NCBI GenBank assembly: GCA_022414725.1
Contig: CM039462.1
Location: forward strand, 4,155,161 to 4,219,160
DNA: 64,000 nucleotides
Direction of reading: 5' to 3'
From: Microglena sp. YARC
Lineage: Eukaryota > Chlorophyta > Chlorophyceae > Chlamydomonadales > Chlamydomonadaceae
The translations under genes were made by a program, and so were the position numbers. Position 1 is the stretch's first letter. The number at the start of each line of letters is the position of its first letter. A model generated the notes under the pieces. The model ran no database searches. It was not told the origin of the DNA and saw only the letters and a list, made by a program, of their open reading frames with translations. This document shows positions 49,701 to 56,634 of the stretch, piece after piece.

Positions 49701-50050
49701 TCTCCCCCCCCACCCCTCCCTCTCCCCCTCTCCCATCAGAAAATAAGCCCCTTGTATCTTAGCCACACCATCAAGTCACCTTCCACACACCTTCGTGGCA
49801 GACAAGGTGGACAAGGCATGGTTTGCAGACTAGATGAATGGAGAGACAAGCTATGCTCTGCTCCTCCATGCCTTCTCCTGCCCCCCCACCCACCCCCCTC
49901 CCTATCCTCCTCTCCCATCACAAAAGAAATCCCTTATATCTAAGCCATGCAAGCAAGCCACCTTCCACACACCTTCGTAGCGGACAAGGCGTGGTTGGCA
50001 GATGAGATGGATGAAGTGACAAGCTCCCTCCTGCTAGCAGACATCAGATC
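21263..50050 (-). CDS. HPAT: Hydroxyproline O-arabinosyltransferase (HPAT)-type glycosyltransferase, at least ten exons
   Basis: Exons in transcript order: 49973-50050, 47402-47495 (weaker), 46023-46076, 43658-44232, 41789-42029, 38456-38638, about 37125-37229, 24800-24921, 22840-23072, 21263-21439 (stop). Most junctions agree in phase. The 47495 exon to 46076 join does not, and the 3' end of the 37.1 kb exon is unresolved. Ser/Thr/Ala-rich low-complexity sequence (43.7-44.2 kb) precedes the catalytic part. Family hallmarks follow in order: [52 protein letters not shown] (metal-site region, EPDH in plants), [32 protein letters not shown] and [14 protein letters not shown]. HPATs add arabinose to hydroxyproline of secreted proteins in the Golgi. 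No start codon or membrane anchor was found. The gene spans about 29 kb. Confidence 0.82.
21490..22050 (-). repeat. HPAT: Last HPAT intron: five decoys of the terminal exon's acceptor edge
   Basis: The true acceptor CTACCCCAG|GTCCCTACC is at 21440. Copies of CCCCTACCCCAGGT, CCTACC and CCCTGCCTCCACC with part of the YEGIKLHEG coding sequence recur near 21530, 21665, 21805, 21935 and 22020 at spacings of about 85-140 bases. GTGGTG simple repeats separate them. Confidence 0.85.
22140..22839 (-). repeat. HPAT: GGTGGGTGGAA minisatellite with decoy donor edges of the GWVREMY exon
   Basis: Three extra copies of the exon end and donor (CACTCAAG|GTGAGCGCTGCT followed by ACTCATGCCCCC) lie near 22425, 22488 and 22565. 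The true one is at 22840/22839. Between them runs a G-rich repeat of GGTGGGTGGAA units. Some units interleave with GAGAAGGTGAGTGGAAAGTG, itself donor-like on the plus strand only. Confidence 0.85.
23095..23900 (-). repeat. HPAT: Seven decoy acceptor edges of the GWVREMY exon
   Basis: The true acceptor is ATATGCAG|GCTGGGTG at 23073/23072. The phrase CAGGCTGGGTGCGTGAGATG, then TACGC, TGGGATCTTGGTGTCGCCAT, recurs about every 100-130 bases near 23170, 23270, 23370, 23470, 23600, 23730 and 23865. Each copy is preceded by its own polypyrimidine tract and CTTACCTACACT. Each keeps the first 45-50 bases of the exon with few substitutions. Confidence 0.9.
23905..24110. repeat. G/T-rich simple sequence
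   Basis: GTGTGTG and GGGGTGGGGGTG tracts, including a run of 13 G at about 24077-24090, inside an HPAT intron. Confidence 0.85.
24112..24799 (-). repeat. HPAT: Five decoy donor edges of the HPAT exon ending KDAKAAL
   Basis: The true donor is GCATTAG|GTGAGT at 24800/24799. Copies of GACGCACAAAGACGCCAAGG, then CAGCATTAGGTGAGTT, recur near 24118, 24240, 24357, 24470 and 24625 at spacings of about 115-155 bases. They are separated by CACACA and CACCACCAC tracts. Together with 23095-23900 this one intron consists of acceptor-edge copies at one end and donor-edge copies at the other. Confidence 0.9.
24922..25135 (-). repeat. HPAT: Decoy acceptor edges of the 24.8-24.9 kb exon
   Basis: The phrase CTACCTTTGACCCAAACAG before CATCCC at the exon start (24922/24921) recurs with variants near 25015 and 25090-25120, within CCCCACC-rich sequence. 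Confidence 0.6.
25275..37115. repeat. Giant intronic minisatellite of two alternating 26-bp units (about 11.8 kb)
   Basis: Unit A is TCCTTTTTAATATGTGATCC+AGCAAA. Unit B is TCCTTTTTAATATACTGTAC+AACACG. Both are 26 bp and share the first 13 bases. A degenerate prelude (25275-25375) leads to A-only sequence (to about 26400), then mixed A-rich patterns with occasional B, then strict A-B alternation (52-bp dimer) from about 27060 to 36740, roughly 185 dimers, then a broken-up edge to 37115. Stops (TAA) in every frame rule out coding. It sits in the HPAT intron between the exons at 37.1 and 24.9 kb. The stretch at about 28.75-31.9 kb is full of one-base indels and partial units, while other long stretches are perfect. 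Confidence 0.97.
37230..37735. repeat. G/T-rich TTTGGG-type repeat in an HPAT intron
   Basis: Irregular runs of GGTTTGGTTTGGGTTGGGG with several GGG tracts, a G-quadruplex candidate on the plus strand (non-template for HPAT). Overlapping long frames here are Gly/Trp/Val simple sequence. Confidence 0.85.
37740..38455 (-). repeat. HPAT: Decoy donor edges of the exon ending [11 protein letters not shown]
   Basis: The true donor is CTCGTG|GTGAGC at 38456/38455. Copies of the exon end (GGAGACAGACTACGTGTGGA, TCAAGCCTCTCGTG) with donor and the following CTGGCAGTTTTATTTT recur near 38030-38085, 38150-38215 and 38340-38390, with a shorter copy near 37990. GCTATATAATAAGC-type sequence lies at 37830-37890. 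Confidence 0.85.
38639..39985 (-). repeat. HPAT: Sixteen tandem decoy acceptor edges of the [16 protein letters not shown] exon, period about 83 bp
   Basis: Each unit carries CCCACAG|ATCGACACCTTC, then CGGGCAGATCCTCTCCAGCC, CGAGTGCGACAACTGG, followed by CCCACCACCCACACC. That is the true acceptor (38639/38638) plus the first 48 coding bases. Units recur at about 83-base spacing from 38670 to 39950. Long open frames cross the array in all minus-strand frames, an effect of the repeat and not evidence of a gene. Confidence 0.95.
40060..40960 (-). repeat. HPAT: Diverged exon copies and decoy acceptors further upstream
   Basis: 40085-40205 is a longer copy of the 38.5 kb exon, with matches through the NAMQQ region but frame-shifted. 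Shorter copies with an acceptor and a [17 protein letters not shown] start lie at about 40640-40690, 40755-40805 and 40900-40950. Runs of G include 39 bases at 40862-40900. These look like older layers of the same amplification. Confidence 0.8.
41040..41788 (-). repeat. HPAT: Five decoy donor edges of the [12 protein letters not shown] exon, period about 130 bp
   Basis: The true donor is GATGAG|GTGAGT at 41789/41788. Each copy holds about 60 coding bases (GAGAAGATGGTTGCGATGAC through CCTTGATGGATGAG), the donor, and the following TTGTCTACTGGGGAGTGGGG. Copies lie near 41070-41125, 41265-41335, 41395-41465, 41525-41595 and 41660-41725. CCCACC/CACA tracts fill the gaps. Confidence 0.93.
42030..42920 (-). 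repeat. HPAT: Copies of the 5' half of the HVFFTSN exon
   Basis: Four long copies (about 42150-42256, 42345-42460, 42530-42656, 42780-42905) keep the acceptor AG|GTCTGCAGAGAC and 100-130 coding bases through HVFFTSN, with frame mostly open and a few substitutions. Three short copies carry only the acceptor and about 15 bases (42080-42100, 42285-42305, 42695-42715). G runs lie at 42045-42072 and 42261-42275. The true exon is 41789-42029. Confidence 0.9.
43030..43650. repeat. (GGGAATA)n 7-bp repeat
   Basis: Nearly uninterrupted GGGAATA units with occasional GGGAACAGATTGGGGGAATA interruptions, in the intron just after the Ser/Thr/Ala-rich HPAT exon. Because 7 is not a multiple of 3, all minus-strand frames stay open as IPYSLFP repeats; these are not genes. 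Confidence 0.95.
44233..44640 (-). repeat. HPAT: Three decoy acceptor edges of the [13 protein letters not shown] exon
   Basis: The true acceptor is GTCTGCAG|GGCCAGTC at 44233/44232. Copies of the acceptor plus about 55 coding bases (GGCCAGTCTGACACGAGCGA and variants through CTTGCC-type sequence) recur near 44355, 44475 and 44597, spaced about 120 bases, joined by CACACACAAACTCAAACAC. Confidence 0.9.
44880..44985 (-). repeat. Dispersed short element (GGTTGGGCAAGTC family)
   Basis: On the minus strand: GTTCATCAATGCTTTTTATT, CAGCCCTTCC, CGGTTGGGCAAGTCCTTATA, CCTATTTGGCCTACCCCTG and CTGCAACATACATA with a microsatellite tail. It closely matches 19760-19880 and 58605-58710 (+). Confidence 0.75.
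45195..46015. repeat. 28-bp minisatellite (CCCATCAGCACCAGCCTCAC+CCCACCAC)
   Basis: About 28 units, many with small deletions, inside the HPAT intron between the exons at 46.0 and 44.2 kb. The plus-strand frame crossing it (Ser/Pro/His-rich) has no domain and is treated as repeat-derived. Confidence 0.92.
46077..46800. repeat. Intronic duplications upstream of the 54-bp HPAT exon, with a 74-base poly-G run
   Basis: The intron sequence next to the small exon (on plus: CTGATACTGAATTATGAGCT, TTGCGTTTGC, GGTGGCGCTCATCTGTTTA) recurs near 46085, 46236, 46400 and 46555, separated by GGAT repeats. An uninterrupted G run spans 46720-46793 (74 bases). A small missing HPAT exon may lie at about 46815-46890, where a short open stretch is flanked by weak splice signals. 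Confidence 0.75.
46925..47075 (+). repeat. Dispersed family with CAAGTCTTTAAACTG head
   Basis: Same element as at 20585 and 54885: CAAGTCTTTAAACTGCC, TGCTCCCTGGTTACAGTGGG, ATCGCACCGGGGGGCC, GGGGAGCAGCGCAGAGTTGG and AACCATGTCACAATTCAAAT. Its A/T-rich 3' end continues into the tandem array at 47060-47400. Confidence 0.75.
47060..47401 (-). repeat. HPAT: Tandem copies joining an element tail with a decoy donor edge
   Basis: Units of about 85-90 bases combine GTCACAATTCAAATT-type sequence from the preceding element with, on the minus strand, CACCAGCATCTTAG|GTAAGA, the end and donor of the putative exon at 47402-47495. At least three copies precede the true edge. This array fuses a retroposon tail with an exon edge. 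Confidence 0.75.
47496..48075 (-). repeat. HPAT: 28-bp minisatellite with two decoy acceptor edges
   Basis: The true acceptor is TTGCCAG|GGGAAAGATGC at 47496/47495. Copies of TTGCCAGGGAAAGATGCTTG lie near 47685 and 47815. The rest is GAGGTGGACTGTGGAAAAAA+GGCGGTAA (28 bp) and shortened GAGGTGGACAGAGGAGAAAA units. Confidence 0.8.
48150..49260 (+). repeat. Tandem repeats of about 170 bp with a SINE inserted in the last unit
   Basis: A first repeat (TGTCACCCTTTTATTGGGCT through GGGTGCCGAAGACCCCC) occurs at 48153 and 48320. A second, starting AGCAACTGCTGTATCCTTCA and including TTGCATGGGACGGGTTATTG, has units at about 48427, 48598, 48765 and 48936. The last unit is split by the SINE at 49002-49204. 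No coding content is seen. Confidence 0.85.
49002..49204 (+). mobile_element. tRNA-derived SINE, copy 2, with perfect 12-bp target duplication
   Basis: A box TGGCTCAATGG (49019-49029), decayed B box near 49060-49071, and body phrases CTGTCAACCGCCATGGCAGC, CTCCCTTAATAGCACGCCCC and ACCAGGCGTTATCATT shared with 20019-20228. It is flanked by CTTGCATGGGAC at 48990-49001 and 49205-49216. The neighbouring tandem units show the uninterrupted site, so insertion into the array is directly visible. Confidence 0.93.
49380..49620. repeat. C-rich low-complexity sequence
   Basis: CTCCCCTCCC repeats and a C run of about 25 bases (49552-49576). Frames on both strands here are Pro/Ser or Gly/Glu simple sequence. 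Confidence 0.85.
49625..49972 (-). repeat. HPAT: Decoy donor edges of the most upstream HPAT exon found
   Basis: The true donor is TACGAAG|GTGTGTGG at 49973/49972. Diverged copies of the exon end (encoding variants of [11 protein letters not shown]) with a donor-like GAAG|GTGTGTGGAAGGT lie at about 49790-49860, and a more distant one at 49640-49690. Confidence 0.7.
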
Positions 50051-50099
50051 CTACGAGACAAAAACATTAAGATCATCAACATTACAATCAGCATCTTAG

Positions 50100-50540
50100 T
50101 CTCATAGCAGCTTAGGTGTATTGCTCAAGGCCATGTCCTGCAAGCGTTGTGGCAAGGTCAACATGCAGACAGGCAAGGCCCTCGGAGGGCAAAACAACTA
50201 TTGGCATCAACATTACGATCAGCGCATCTCATTCTCATAGCACCACAGGTCCATGCCCTGCGAGCGTTATGGCAATGTCAACATGCAGACTGGCAAGGTC
50301 CTGGGAGGGCAAAAAGACTATGGGCATAAACTTTACGATCAGCATCTTATTCACATAGCACCACAGGTCCATGCCCTGCAAGCGTTATGGCAATGTCAAC
50401 ATGCAGACACAAAAGGCCCAAGGAGGGCAAAACAATGAAGGGCATCAACATTACGATCAGCATCTTAGTCTCATAGCACCACAGGTCAATGCCCTGCAAG
50501 CGTCGTGGCAGTGTCAGTATGGAGACACACAAGGTCTAGC
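50100..50540. repeat. Tandem repeat of about 117 bp, four units
   Basis: Units contain CACAGGTCCATGCCCTGC, AAGCGTTATGGCAATGTCAA, CATGCAGAC, GGAGGGCAAAA and TTACGATCAGCATCTTA. They start at about 50131, 50251, 50367 and 50485. Sequence resembling the intron upstream of the 49973-50050 exon is included, so it may be another edge-associated array. No product recognised. Confidence 0.75.
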
Positions 50541-51895
50541 GTGGACAAAAATTGAAGAGCATAAGAACCCTATGCCATTGTCTCATGTTTATGTTTTTCA
50601 ACTGAGTATAGCTGTTTATAGCTGTTTATAGCAGCTGTGTCGTTCACTATAGTAGCTGTTCACAGCTAGTTAATTATTTTCTGTTCACAGCTAGTCTAGC
50701 TTATGCCTAGCTAGCATGCGTGGTGGAAATGTGAACTATCAAAAATTGCTTGAGGCCTGGTTTGGCGACCCGTTTGTCACAAAAGAGTACTTTACAGTGT
50801 CAAAAATGGATTGCATGCCTCGGTGACGTTTCGGTCATATTTTGGATCAGGTTTGTTTCTCAGTTTCATGCGCAAGGCAATATGTTATGTATTCAGGACA
50901 TCTTTGGTGTTCACTGGCGTTCAAAGTCTGACAAGGCCACCCACACCATGCCAATCGAGCACTATGAGTCTCAGGGGGTGATAAGTACAGACGCTGATAG
51001 GCAGATTTGCGACTGTGCAGTTGAATACCTTGGAATTCTGGCCATTGAATGTAGCACTCACTCTGTGTGTTTGAGAGTTGTGCGAGCGAGGGCGACCGAT
51101 GTACACATATGCCATCAGTAGACACACTGAGAGAGCAATGATAACCATGAGCCTTGAATATAAGCTCGGCCTCGAGCTCGATCGGCCGAAGCCGACTTGG
51201 GAGTTCCTCATGTCGGACCTCGACAGCAATCAAGGAGTTCAAACTTATGATCTGGGAAGGTTTCTGTACGTTAGAGACTGGCGAGGGGAAGAATGCAGCT
51301 CGGTATAGAATCAGAAGACTAATAGCTGCAGATGCATGAATGATGAGAATTGAACAAAGCTGAAGAAGTCGGACCCTTTCCATACAACGAGAAGAAGCAA
51401 AGTCTTCGAGGAAGGTACGGACGTACTTCGAGACAGCTGGCTGGTGGACAGATCGAGAGGAGGTGCGGAGCTCTGAAAAGTTACGCGATCTGACTCAGAC
51501 TCAGTTGAGTGAGGCGATCTGAGGCCGCGATCTCATAACGTGCGTCCCAAATATACGGTATTCGGATACCGTACATCCCATCACATGATGAGCCTATGAG
51601 CCGCGACCTGCGACCTTCCTATCGGGATTCCCCCACCCCACCCCCACCCCCACCCCTTCCCTTTTACGTGCCGCCAATTCTCGCGTCGCTTGCGCCAAGT
51701 TTAGGACTTCATTGGAATAGTGTAGTAGTGTACCCTCATACGAGTACAGAATCTGTACTCAAGAAGAGTGTGGTCCTTCTACTAAGCGTGTTTTCTTTGC
51801 CCGCAGACGGTGAGCAGCCTTGTGATTTTGAGGATGGTTGAAATACCCCTCTGGATGCTGTGGAAAGGTCTTGTCTTGGGTCAACTATGGCCTGT
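50541..51895. other. No recognisable gene or element
   Basis: Contains short frames on both strands around 50750-51380 with no domain I can name. A GCTGTTTATAGCTGTTTATAGC short repeat lies at 50609-50634. The HPAT start codon could lie here but I could not find it. Confidence 0.4.
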
Positions 51896-51897
51896 CT

Positions 51898-52860
51898 ATA
51901 TACATACATACATACATACATTACATGTTAAAGTCTACTTGACACCGCGAGGGTGTATGAGCCTCTGTGCTTTAAACAAAAAGAAAAAGCACCCACAAAG
52001 CAAAAAAAACCATTACATCAGGGGTGTGTCGAGGACAAACAAACCAAGCTCCCAACCACCGTTTTGGTGGCGTAGGTATTAAACCCCCTAGAGCCGGACC
52101 CAGATCTCAACCACTTACAGTGGCGGAGGTAAGAAGCTAACAAATGAGAAGTCACAAGAAGAGAAGAAAAAAAGGGATAATAAATTACGGTGCCACTAAG
52201 CAGTCCAGGGCTTCCTGTCTTGCTCTTCTACAAGTAGAAAGATAGTCGGCTAGGTGGCTCCAGAAAGTCTTAGTGCCATTTCCATTCATAAAGGTTCTGA
52301 ATGTGGAATCGCAGAATTCCACAGTCCATACGGTTAAGTCGGTATCCTCATGGACATGCCTATAAATATCTGTAAACAGCTTCTGGTAGCGGAGGCGAAT
52401 ATCATTATAAAAAGGGCACTCAAACATATGCATTTCATTCTCAGGTTTTTGGAACCCACACATTTGACAGTGTCTCATTGAACGAGGGATGTGTGCTCTA
52501 TCCACCACCCTCATTCTTTCTGTGTCCAGCCAATGGGAACCCATTCTAAACTGTGCTATAGAACGAATCTAATCCTGCTTATGTAAGGCAGATGTAAAGG
52601 GAATCAAGCCATTCTCATCATTGCTGTTGGCTGCGAACCATGTCTGGTATCGGAGGCGTTTAAAGCCAACCCTTCTCTCATCAGGGATGTCTCTGACTGC
52701 ATTGGTGTCACTTGGGTACTTAAACCTCCATGACTCAAAAACTTCAGACATAATACCTTCGACATCGACAGCCTCCAAAATGTTGAGGTTTTTACTATAT
52801 AAATATGTAGTGCAATGCGAGGGGGGGGCAGGAATAAAGTTGGCTGACCGCACGTTCGGA
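51898..52860 (-). mobile_element. 5'-truncated LINE 3' end, copy A
   Basis: The minus-strand coding end runs to 52185. It includes an FRMGSHWLD stretch and a CQMC-x9-H-x3-C Zn-knuckle, as at the C-terminus of many non-LTR retrotransposon ORF2 proteins, ending in LVAP. A stop at about 52570 splits it from the upstream part (to 52853), so it is dead. A 3' untranslated region of about 290 bp follows (GACACACCCCTGATGTAATG, CCCTCGCGGTGTCAAGTAGA) and ends in ACATGTAATG with an ATGT microsatellite tail, as expected for target-primed insertion. Matches 63120-63893. Confidence 0.85.
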
Positions 52861-54240
52861 AGTTGTTATTTTGACCCCCGGGGACCCCCCCCCCCCCCCC
52901 CCCCTCCCCCTCCCCCTCTTTGAGACCTCATATCTAGACACCCAGACAGTATTACATAGTGAAAGGGGGGTCCATGAGCATCATCTCGGCAAGGCCTTTC
53001 CAACCATACAACCAAAATCTATAAATATCAAGTTTGGACAAAGTAATTTAGATTTTAGTATTTTTACAACTTTCTTGGGCGCTCAGCAGTCGTCCGCGCC
53101 CTAGGAGAAGATCACGAATATCGACTGAAGGCGTTTTTTATCTGTCTTTTTATCTTTATCATCATCATTATCATGGCTTGATCTACTCAACTTGTATTCT
53201 GGAGCCTGATGGTCGGCTCGGGTGGTGTGTGTGTTTTGGGGTGGGGGGTGGGGGGTGGGGGGGAGGGGGGGGAAGGTGTGGGGGGGTGGGGTGGGTGGGG
53301 GGCTCGAGTGCTCGACCCCAGGCTCGACTGCTTTAGGAACTTCGTACGGTAGGGGCCGGAATTCAGAACGCGTTGCGCGCGCGCCTTTTTCCGCCCAACT
53401 GCCGCTCGTTCCAAGCTGGACGCGAAGGTCTGGGTGACGTCCAGCCTGGCGTCCAGCCTGGATGTACCTTCCAGGAGATTCACCAATTACACCCTTGGTG
53501 TCACTAACTAACGACTTCAGATTTGTACTCCTCTCGTCGAGACCTTCTCAATGGTGTACGTCACGCTCAAAAATTCGCACTGGCAAGAAAGTTACACGAG
53601 GTACAAATAAAATTGGGAAAACGGTCGGACCCCCCCCCCCACCCCCCCCTCGTATCTCGGCCGCCCGTGGGTGTATCGACATGATTTTTTTTGTATCGAC
53701 TATTGCTCGCGGTTCTCTATCAATATCGAACGTGCGGTAAGAAATATTTTTCCTTGCCCCCCCCTCGGTGCAATGTATTGTTACAGTGGGTTTGCTTGCT
53801 AAAGGGACTTGCCCAACCTCAATCAGGATCAACTATCGATTTCCAAGAGGGGCTAATTGAAATAATCACTTGATGAACTGGTCCCCAACAAATTGTAAGC
53901 ATGATGCCCAATTGCCCACAACAGAGGATATGACTTCAAGTTTTTATAGATTTTGACCGGGGGGGGCCATCAAAACGTATGTGGGGAGGCGCACGCTGTC
54001 AATCCTCTCCGATTTGGTCGTGAACCCCTAAACCGTTTTTAAAAGGGGGAAAAGTGCCTGGGGGCTGAGATATGGGGGGTCCCATATCTCGTAAGGGGGA
54101 GGAGGGGGGGGGGGGGGGGGGGGGGGGTCCCACACTTTCTGAAGTATCTGAAGGGCTCGATTCCCCTCGTAGGTACTTATTTCTCGAGGTCCAAAGTGGT
54201 TCCAAGAGACTACCCTTACCAAGGCCTACGCAGGGCCGTC
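52861..54240. other. Intergenic sequence with long C/G runs
   Basis: Runs at 52885-52904 (C), 53240-53310 (G-rich), 53630-53648 (C-rich) and 54107-54127 (G) sit inside otherwise mixed sequence with phrases such as TTTTGACCCCCGGGG. It also holds the element at 53770-53895. No gene recognised. Confidence 0.5.
53770..53895 (-). repeat. Dispersed short element (GGTTGGGCAAGTC family), diverged
   Basis: On the minus strand: CCAGTTCATCAAGTGATTAT, TTAGCCCCTCTTGG, GAGGTTGGGCAAGTCCCTTT, AGCAAGCAAACCCACTGTAA, CAATACATTG. The block order agrees with 19760-19880, with lower identity. Confidence 0.6.
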
Positions 54241-54292
54241 AGGGGTGGTCTCAGAAAGTCATTTGGAGGTCTGAGTAAAAAGTTAGCTTCAA
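54240..54292 (+). repeat. Dispersed repeat, shared with 16935-16992
   Basis: GGTGGTCTCAGAAAGTCATT, TGGAGGTCTGAGTAAAAAGT, TAGC. See the first copy. Confidence 0.65.
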
Positions 54293-54325
54293 ATACCACC
54301 AGGACCTTTGAGACGAGAGAACTTA

Positions 54326-54605
54326 GTGCCAACAATTTGACCACCGCCACACCTCCACCACTTTACCACCACCACTTGCTCATGGAGCTGTCTAGAAGCT
54401 AGAGAGAACGGAGTGCCAACAATTTGACCACCACCACCACACCTCCACCACACCACCACCACCACTTGCTCATGGAGCTGTCTAGAAGCTAGAGAGAACT
54501 GAGTGCCAACAATTTGACCACCACCACCACACCTCCACCACACCACCACCACCACTTGCTCATGGAGCTGTCTAGAAGCTAGAGAGAACTGAGTGCCCAC
54601 AATTT
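54326..54605. repeat. Tandem repeat of about 92 bp, three units
   Basis: Each unit has GTGCCAACAATTTGACCACC, a CACCTCCACCAC tract, then CTTGCTCATGGAGCTGTCTA, GAAGCTAGAGAGAAC. Units start at about 54327, 54411 and 54506, with a truncated fourth at 54593. The minus-strand frame across it is repeat-derived. Confidence 0.9.
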
Positions 54606-54884
54606 ATCAAGCAAGGTGGTCTTTTCAAGTTCGTTGGACAGAAGAGAAATAACCCCACCTTCCATGTTATCAAAACTAACTGACCCCAAATCGTAGAACT
54701 AAGCATGTTGAGCTAAATTACACTTTGAGGCAAGAGATCGAACTGCCCAAGAAAAAGCTTGTCCAGCTAAGCAAGGGAAACTTCTCTACACTTGGAAACA
54801 AGAGCCCTGCCCACAATTGGTACAACAAAGCAATGGAGTCATACTTTAAATGGGGGAGAGGAGAGAACTACGAGGACTGGGGCA

Positions 54885-54995
54885 AGTCTTTAAACTGTCT
54901 TGTCCGCTTATTTTGCTCCCAGGTTTCCGTGTGTACCGCACAGAGGGACAAGGTATTAGAAGACCGTGAGCTGCCCAGAGTTGGCTGAAGAAACA
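54885..54995 (+). repeat. Dispersed family with CAAGTCTTTAAACTG head
   Basis: GGGCAAGTCTTTAAACTGTC, TGCTCCCAGGTTTCCGTGTG, TACCGCACAGAGGGAC, GTGAGCTGCCCAGAGTTGGC and GAAACATGTAATAATCC, then a tandem TTAATCAATC tail. Third copy of the family at 20585 and 46925. Confidence 0.75.
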
Positions 54996-55289
54996 TGTAA
55001 TAATCCAATTTAATCAATCTTAATCAATCTTAATTCAATCCATCCAAGAGAACTGCCCACATATTATTGCCAGAGCAACTACGGGGATCTAGTTTCAAGT
55101 TAGAGATCATCAGATCATAGAACTTCCCACAACGTAGACAACCGAGGTCTAAATAACCAAACACCACTACATGTACATCTATATATGTATGTTGTGACAC
55201 CTATCAGCTGAGCAGCTAATCTGTTCAAGTGACAGCGGGGTGAAACTAAAATGCAATGCATGCTTCCCGAGGTGTTCGAGTTGGTGGGA

Positions 55290-56500
55290 CATGACCTAGG
55301 TGTCTGCACCATGTGGAGTGTGCACTCACTCAGCAGACATCCGCCTCACACAACGGTGACCTAGGTGCCTGCGCCATGTGGGGTGTGCGCTCACTCAGCA
55401 GATATCTGCCTCACACAACTGTGACCTAGGTGCCTGCGCCATGTGGGGTGTGCACTCACTCAGCAGATATCTGCCTCACACAACTGTGACCTAGGTGCCT
55501 GCGCCATGTGGGGTGTGCCCTCACTCAGCAGATATCTGCCTCACACAACTGTGACCTAGGTGCCTGCGCCATGTGGGGTGTGCGCTCACTCAGCAGACAT
55601 CTGCTGACACAACTGTGACCTAGGTGCCTGCGCCATATGGGGTGTGCACTCACTCAGCAGACATTCGCCTCACACAACTGTGACCTACATGCCTGCGCCA
55701 TGTGGGGTGTGCGCTCACTCAGCAGACATCCGCCTTACACAACGGTGACCTAGGTGCCTGCGCCATGTGGGGTGTGCGCTCACTCAGCAGGCATCTGCCT
55801 CACACAACTGTGACCTAGGTGCCTGCACCACGTGGGGTGTGCTATCACACAGCAGACATCCGCCTCACACAACGGTGACCTAGGTGCCTGCGCCATGTGG
55901 GGTGTGCGCTCACTCAGCAGATATCTGCCTCACACAACTGTGACCTAGGTGCCTGCGCCATGTGGGGTGTGCGCTCACTCAGCAGATATCTGCCTCACAC
56001 AACTGTGACCTAGGTGCCCGCGCCATGTGGGGTGTGCCCTCACTCAGCAGATATCTGCCTCACACAACTGTGACCTAGGTGCCTGCGCCATGTGGGGTGT
56101 GCGCTCACTCAGCAGACATCTGCTGACACAACTGTGACCTAGGTGCCTGCGCCATATGGGGTGTGCACTCACTCAGCAGACATTCGCCTCACACAACTGT
56201 GACCTACATGCCTGCGCCATGTGGGGTGTGCGCTCACTCAGCAGACATCCGCCTTACACAACGGTGACCTAGGTGCCTGCGCCATGTGGGGTGTGCGCTC
56301 ACTCAGCAGGCATCTGCCTCACACAACTGTGACCTAGGTGCCTGCGCCATGTGGGGTGTGCTATATCTCAGCAGACATCCGCCTCACACAACTGTGACCT
56401 AGGTGCCTGCACCACGTGGGGTGTGCTATCACTCAGCAGGCATCTGCCTCACACAACTGTGACCTAGGTGCCTGCGCCATGTGAGGTGTGCGGTCACGGT
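55290..56500. repeat. Tandem array of about 62 bp, some 19-20 units, with a segmental duplication
   Basis: Unit: GTGACCTAGGTGCCTGCGCC, ATGTGGGGTGTGCGCTCACT, CAGCAGATATCTGCCTCACA, CAACT. Shared rare variants (CTGCTGACAC at 55601 and 56120; CCATATGGGG; CCTACATGCC) recur in the same order 519 bases apart, so a block of eight or so units was duplicated as a whole. The array ends about 130 bases downstream of the ankyrin-RING gene's stop codon. Confidence 0.92.
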
Positions 56501-56634
56501 TACCCTCACCTGGTCACCACGGCCACCATGGTTACCCCAAACGGGTTTCGGCTTTGGCTTTGAGGTTTCGGGGACACCGTAGGCAGATCATGCGGCTGCG
56601 CTTGTAGGCTCAGTTCTTGAAGGTGCATGTATGC

